Of a DNA stretch of 64,000 nt, positions 58,001 through 64,000 are shown piece after piece. Below the pieces are notes generated by a model that saw only the letters and a program-made list of their open reading frames with translations, was not told the origin of the DNA and made no database searches. A program made the position numbers and the translations under genes. How positions within the stretch are numbered: position 1 is the first letter of the stretch; each line of letters opens with the position of its first letter. The DNA lies in contig NC_029521.1 in NCBI RefSeq assembly GCF_001577835.2, forward strand, positions 22,789,118 to 22,853,117, given 5' to 3'. The DNA is from Coturnix japonica (taxonomy: Eukaryota > Chordata > Aves > Galliformes > Phasianidae).

Positions 58001-61000
58001 CCTAGTAGCTAAAATAACCCAGTAGGATCTTCAGGCAAAGTGCTCCAGAACTGATATGGAAATGCTGAAGAGTCAGAACCTTATTTCCCTTTATTCATCT
58101 TCCAGGCCTCGTGCTGCCTGGCTCATGTCATGAAGAAGAAAGCCAGTGCTAATGAAAGGATGGAGATCCAGGAGGATAAAACCTTCTTGCCATCACAGAT
58201 TCTCTTTGTCAAGCGATAGCAACTTGTTCAACTAGTTGTACAGCAGGCTCATGCTCTCCTGAAGTGGTTTCTTTTCCATCAACGGTTGATTGTTACCCCT
58301 TAGAGCATAACAAAACCATAACACCTCAGATGTTACTTGCTGGTGGCATGACAGATGCTGTTGCTGTTGTAATCAGCATGACATGCAGGGGTGGTGCTAG
58401 CTCACTAAAATTAGAAAGAACTGAAGGCTCACCCTAAAGTACAAACATTGTTATTATGTGACTTGCTTGTTTTTGTCATTTAACTAGCAATTGTCCCATC
58501 AGAACAGGGATAATGCATGGCAGATGAAGAACAGTGATTTTATTGAACTCTCTGTGCAGGTGACTCATGTTTTGCACTATTTGCTTTTTTTGTTGTTGTT
58601 GTTTTTGGTCAATTTAATTTATTGTAAAAGACCAACTGCTGTCCTACCAGGCGTGCCAGGGGAGGAAATGTGAGAGCACACAAAATGCCACAAAAATCTT
58701 CAGTTTGGAATTGTTTCACGCACTTAAGGACATTCCTGCTGGCTTGCTTTGAAAAGTTAACTTTACCTCCACACCAATTCGCTCTCACCTCTGATGAAAT
58801 GCATCCAGCGCCTCCATTTTTCTGCTTTCCCATTCTCAGTGAGTAAGTCCAGCGTTTCTTTGGTTAATTAAAGTTTACTGCAGAAGGAGCAGGAGTGGGT
58901 TGAGAGCACTGATGAAGAGATGACTAACAAAGTAATCGGCATGTGATTAGAGTGTGGGCTGCCAGGCACAGATTAGCCCTCCCTGGACTCTGCTTTTATC
59001 TTAACTCCATGTTTTGAAATAATTCCTTGTTAATAATATATAGAATTTCTATCCCATCTAGCTTATCGCATTAGAGTGAACTAGACAAAATGACTCAATT
59101 TCAAAGGCTCTGATTCAGCTCAGGCTGCAGCCACTCACTTGAAATATGAAGTTAGGTGACTGACTCCTCTTTTGTTTCTTACAGATTCTCACTCTGTGGG
59201 AAGTCTAAGGGGGAGAGAGTTGGTCAGAGTGGAAAATTAAGGTGACATTATAAAGCCTCCTCATGAAATGCATCAGTGACAGTCACGTCTCAAAACTCCA
59301 TGTGAGCTGACAGCCACTGGAGGGTGGGGAGCGTGTGGAGGTTTGACTTGTGGATAAATCATGAAGAGAAAAATAAAACTTTCCCAGAAGGAGAGCTGCC
59401 ATGAATGCTTGCAAAGTAGTTTATTTGCTCACCACAGTGTTGTTTTTTTTTTACAGTTACTTGAAAATGTGGGGTTTTTCCAGTTCTTTTTCTTCCTAAG
59501 TAAGAAATCTTGTTTGATTACTAACACATACCTGATGCAAAAGAACAGAAAGACTTGCTTTAAACATGCCATATTAATGTTTCCTGCTGGTACTCATATC
59601 CTCTTCCCCCTATGTAACTAATATCCCATGAGTCTAATACTGAGGCATTAGCTTAACTGCTGTGCAGTTAACAAAATAGTGACTTGGGGAAAGTACTGAC
59701 ATGCAGAGAGAATAGAGGGATGTTCATTCAGTTCTGCCCCAACTCCTACATCTGCTGTTATGACTATGGGGAGGAAACCATTTTTGACAGAAAAAGAGGG
59801 CAGAGAAGCTGTAGGTAATTGAGGACATGGCAGGGAAGGCAAGGAAGAAATTGTATGAAGAGCTGATGTCAATGGCATGCGAATGACACGGATGCTTCTA
59901 CAGAGATGACTACCATAAAATGCAGTGCTCATTCCATCAGACAGTGGAGACGGCGTCATCCAAGTTGCTTGACAAGCTGTTCTTAAATAGCACACTTGAA
60001 ATTTGAATGTTGACAGCTAGGAATAAAACAGAACAAATCTCTTGACCATGAAATACAGAAGATAAGGAACTCAAATCACTAAATATGGTACTAATACATT
60101 ATTTGTGGAATCCTAGAAAAACGGGAAAGGAAAAAAAAGGAGAGAAGGGGGAGGAAACCTCAATTTCCTGGTGAGTTCAATAAAGTTTCAGTTTGTTGCT
60201 TCTCTCTGAGCACAGCTCACTGTGGCCCTGCTGGTTCTTGGGAGCTTTCAGTCAGAGAGAGCAAAGTCATCATTCCACCTGCTGTGGACATGCAGGGGAC
60301 TGCCACTGCATTGCCCTCTCACTTGACAGTAGTGGAAGAACCAGAATAACTTAAGCCAGTAAGTGCGTAGTACTTCTGAATAATTGTTTTGTAATTACTG
60401 CTTTAGACAATGACTACAAGGCATGCGACAATGTGTGTGTCTTCTAGCGCTTTGTTGGATGGTGGTATATCCAACTACTCAATGAAGTGGAAATTGTTTT
60501 CATCTCACAGGGTGACATTGGTTTACCTCTTTGATTTTAAAGTTGCTGAAGGTGTTAATTTATAATCAACTTAAAGCTGCCACCCAAATATTTGTTTTTT
60601 TAAAAAACTCACAAGTTAAAATGGTGTTTTAATCTGTTTTCTTGGCACAGCACTTAATGATGCTCTGCTTAAAGCCAAAACCAAAGCAAAGCAAATGTGA
60701 GCTTTATAATGCAAAGTGAAGAAGAGAACCTTCATGCCATAATGACAGGTGGATAAATTTGCACATTAACTGAATAGTATGTACAATTTGTTGTCTCTTT
60801 GGATATTTTTCTATGCAGAAAAACCAAGTAAGTTTCACAAACACCAAATCTGATAAAGTCATTCTTGAGCTAGAAATGATCTTCTGGTGCTCAAGGAAGC
60901 CAACACATTTGTATGTGTCATGTTCAGTTCAGCATGAGGCCCTTGAAATCGATAATGGCAACATGAGCCCCACTCTCCTATTTCAATTCTTATTTTACCT

Positions 61001-64000
61001 GAATGTGGGATGTAGGAGGGATGACTGGATCAGTAGGTGCAGAGCACTGTGACACTCCTCTTTTATTTATCTTGATGGAAGTTGGAGCTTGAATGACCAT
61101 GGTGTGAAGGTGTTTTCTTAGTGGCTCCAAACCCCTCATTCTTGACTAAGAGGAGAGTGATCGCAGCCTTAGGTTTTAGATAACTCAAGGGAAAAGAGAT
61201 TGCTGTGGGCTGTTGTTTTTAAGTCTGAATTCAGTAGTGAAAACCTGTTAGACTGTCTGAAATGCTTTTCTCTTTTTTTTTTTTTTTTCTTTTCCCCTAA
61301 AGTAATCTGAAGACCATCCGTGGCCTCATTTTGATCTGAAAAAGAAAAGAGGATATAGTATCTAACATGGAGTTTAAATTGCAGCTTTCAAAACTAGCTT
61401 GAAACAAAAAAAGGAACTTGTTAAAACAAATCATTTGGCTGTGGTTTTGCTTTTTAAGGCAGTGCTGCTGAAGTCATCTTAACAAGCTTCCATGCCAGTT
61501 TCCCCACGTTGCTAGCACAGCAAAAGTTAACCTGCTTTGTTTTCTTGCTGCTGGATCAGTTAACCATTCTGGTTGCCAGTGTGGGTGTCCAGCAGCCATG
61601 CCAGCCCCCTGATGGGAATGACGTGGAATGTGGACAGCTACTAAGGAAGTTCCTGTGGAACCACATTCACTGCAGCTTTTAAGCAGTAATTCACTGCTGT
61701 ATAACGGTCCTGGTTTTGGCCATCCCGATGACTGAGTCATTGGCCTGCTTGGAACAAGGAAGACAAGAGGTTCCTGGCACATGTTTATCAACAGGCAGCT
61801 GTGGAGACAGGTGGCAAAAGCTCCCTGTTTGTCTATACTTTGATACTGCCTTGGAGCTCCACACACCAAGTACAGCTTATGTGGCAGGCACTGACCTGCA
61901 AATGAAGCTGCTTTTCTTTGCAAGCTGACCTGCTGGGTTTCCATGGCCTCTGGAAGTTGCAACATGATTAGAAGCTTATTGAGTAGCCAGGCTCAGTTTC
62001 ATTTGCTAGCCTCCCAGTTTAACTATCTCTTGTAATATTTCATATGCAGTTTGGGCTCTGAAATGAATGCTTCTTTGCTTAATGGCAATGAACATGAAAC
62101 CATCTATTTGTCTGTGTGGCTGTCTGCAAAGGTTTCAGTTTTGGTTGTCATTTTTAATGTTGATGTTTGTGCAATTTTGAAACCTGCTGGTCTTGGTGCG
62201 TTATGTTACATGGTAGTAAAATCCCATTGAGAGAAAACTGAAAGGATTCAATGATATCACCAAAGGAGGCAACGAAGTAGCTCATAGACACAAGTGAGAA
62301 GAGCTGAAAGTTGTTTTCAGACTTTCCTTTTCCTTGTCGTGTGTGGGGTGAGTGATGGGGGAGGACCCGCTATTTGCAGATGGCAGAATGATTCATCACT
62401 TAATGGAACCTTAATGCTGGCAAGGGAAGATGTCATTAACTGTGCCGAATCTCTGTGTGATCTGCACATTTGGTCCAGAGCATAGCATGCATCTGTGCAC
62501 TCACTCCGCCTGCTGCTCACCGAGTTCCTCTCTCACTCCTCTGCATGCACGTCAGAAGTTGCTTGAGATAAGCTCTAGATTTATGGGCAAGTGACTTTAA
62601 TGGTAAAGTGCTCTCATCTGCTAGGATGACGAAGGGCTACTCCTTGCTTATTAATAGTGACTTAAGAGACAAACGGCTGGTTAATCATTATGGTAAGATA
62701 CACAAGACTGATGTGCACTGACTGGGCATTGTAGTACTTGGGCAGCAGCTTTTCCAATGGCCACTGTTGTGAGACAGTCTGCTACTTTACTCATGGGAAG
62801 TTGTATGGGGGAAAAAAAGCATTAAACTTCATATGAACCAGGCTTTCACAGATGGTAACATTTGTTTTCAGGTTCCTGGTTGGTTGTTGTCTAAGAAGAT
62901 AACTGAGATTCTAAGTTATAACGCATAGACTACGCTGCTTTAAAGATGATACTATTAAGAGGAGAAATGTGTTTAAAAATACAAGCAAGCAAAACAAGCA
63001 ATAAAACCACACACACACAACATTGAAAAAGAGAAGAAAGAAAGTAAAACTCCCCCATTTCTGTTGTTCATGTAGAAAAGCTGAAGTTCTTCAGTGGGAG
63101 AACTCTGTATGTCTGCGTCAGTCAGCCTAGTGACTCAGTGTTGTGATGCTAATGTAGGTCTGACTGGATTGGAAGCCTAAATGTCTATAACAGAGAAAAA
63201 CTCAGCATAGCTTCTTTTGAGAGAAGTGAGTAATTTTTATTTCCTAATGCAAAACCCAACTTAAACCCTTTTATCTTTCACCATTGTATTTCCCTCCCGT
63301 TTCCCCGCTCTTGCACACTCCGACATGATAGCTCAGAAATAACTGTTCCTCTCTTTTTTCTGTAGCAAATAATTGTATTTATTTCTGAAAATCTGAGGTT
63401 TTATCTGCACAATATTCCTACATAAATTTCCTTTAGAAAAATTGCACCTCCTTCAGTTTAACCTCTTTTACCTGGAAAGCAAATCTCTGAAGTTGGTAAA
63501 TCAAAGCAGTCATTTCTTTATCATGGACTAAGTTCAAATACCAGCTTGCCCTTAAGACTCACCTGTCTTAATCTAAATAAACTTCCAGTGGTAGGATGGT
63601 ACTGCCTTTCTTTGGTGTTGATTGAAATGATAAGAGCAAGACTGTAACTGATCATTGATATTGTAGAATTAATCTCACAGAGCTAAGATTTGCTTCCTTT
63701 GGCCAGGCACCCTACCTGCTTGGTGTATGCACTGTATCAGAGAAAGATACCGTGATTCATAACAGGGTAGAAAAAACAGTGGTAGGAATTATAGCAAGTG
63801 TTGAACGGCACAGGTTTGTATAGTGTAGCATCTCAAAAGCTTATATATCTCCTCTTTGTCTTCCAGCTGTCTACTTCTAGAGATAATGGCTTTGAAGACC
63901 ACATAATATATCCCATAGGAGAAGTTTGCTGGCAATGTTTCCCCATAGTGAACCTTCCAACTTGGATATGCTTCTGATTTATTTGCTCTTACACAGTTGT
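55057..64000. other. Intergenic region upstream of SMNDC1, second part
   Basis: No exon of DUSP5 (the next gene in other amniotes) or of any other known gene is visible. A T16 run lies at 61273-61288. The longest frame, 61474-61965 on the minus strand (163 codons), has no recognisable domain. Repeat-free, AT-rich stretches near 55590-55700, 58850-59080 and 62560-62720 contain TTAATTA or AATTAA cores and could be conserved regulatory DNA. No CR1 copy is recognised. Confidence 0.7.
61273..61288. repeat. T16 homopolymer
   Basis: Sixteen T within a longer pyrimidine tract (about 61266-61297). Confidence 0.85.

Noticed and set aside
61474-61965. 163-codon open frame on the minus strand
   Set aside because: No domain or repeat-encoded protein recognised and no supporting signals. 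A translated search with a hit in other birds would change this.
46439-64000. DUSP5 or another protein-coding gene in the right-hand 17 kb
   Set aside because: No dual-specificity phosphatase signature (HCEAGISRSPT type) or other domain seen in any frame.

Overview
The window is vertebrate nuclear DNA, most likely from a bird and probably a galliform such as chicken. Coding sequence sits in short exons with GT/AG junctions, spread over long AT-leaning introns. The recognisable interspersed repeats are mostly CR1 LINE 3' ends, the dominant avian repeat. Two host genes can be read exon by exon. The order MXI1 (+) then SMNDC1 (-) matches the order known from other amniotes (ADD3 - MXI1 - SMNDC1 - DUSP5). 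Species assignment is inference; no alignment was run.

Layout. 1-6282 is intron of MXI1; its first coding exons, with the SIN3-interaction region, lie left of the window. MXI1 exons follow at 6283-6312 (a 30-bp microexon), 26579-26693, 27918-28089 and 29879-30042 (stop TAG). A 3'UTR of about 1.7 kb runs to near 31780. An intergenic stretch of about 5.8 kb holds an old CR1 reverse-transcriptase remnant and a possible MIR-like SINE remnant. SMNDC1 then runs on the minus strand from a CpG-island promoter (about 45690-46085) through one non-coding and five coding exons to a 3' end near 37630. The five exons give an uninterrupted 238-codon protein, the length of human SMNDC1. From about 46440 to 64000 I find no gene; the next expected gene, DUSP5, is not recognisable here.

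The two genes are tail to tail. MXI1 is a bHLH-leucine-zipper partner of MAX that opposes MYC at E-boxes. SMNDC1 (SPF30) is a Tudor-domain spliceosome assembly factor. Nothing suggests they share a pathway; their adjacency is conserved synteny.

The most unusual spot is the 5' end of SMNDC1. Two similar CR1 3' ends lie in inverted orientation on either side of the promoter. The one inside intron 2 is in the same reading frame as SMNDC1 exon 2, so an intron-retained transcript would encode 40 SMNDC1 residues joined to the C-terminal tail of CR1 ORF2 without a stop. A strong CTCF-like motif and a TCGCGAGA element sit at the island's outer edge. I found no new multi-gene system, no CRISPR, no retroviral element and no RNA gene that I can support.
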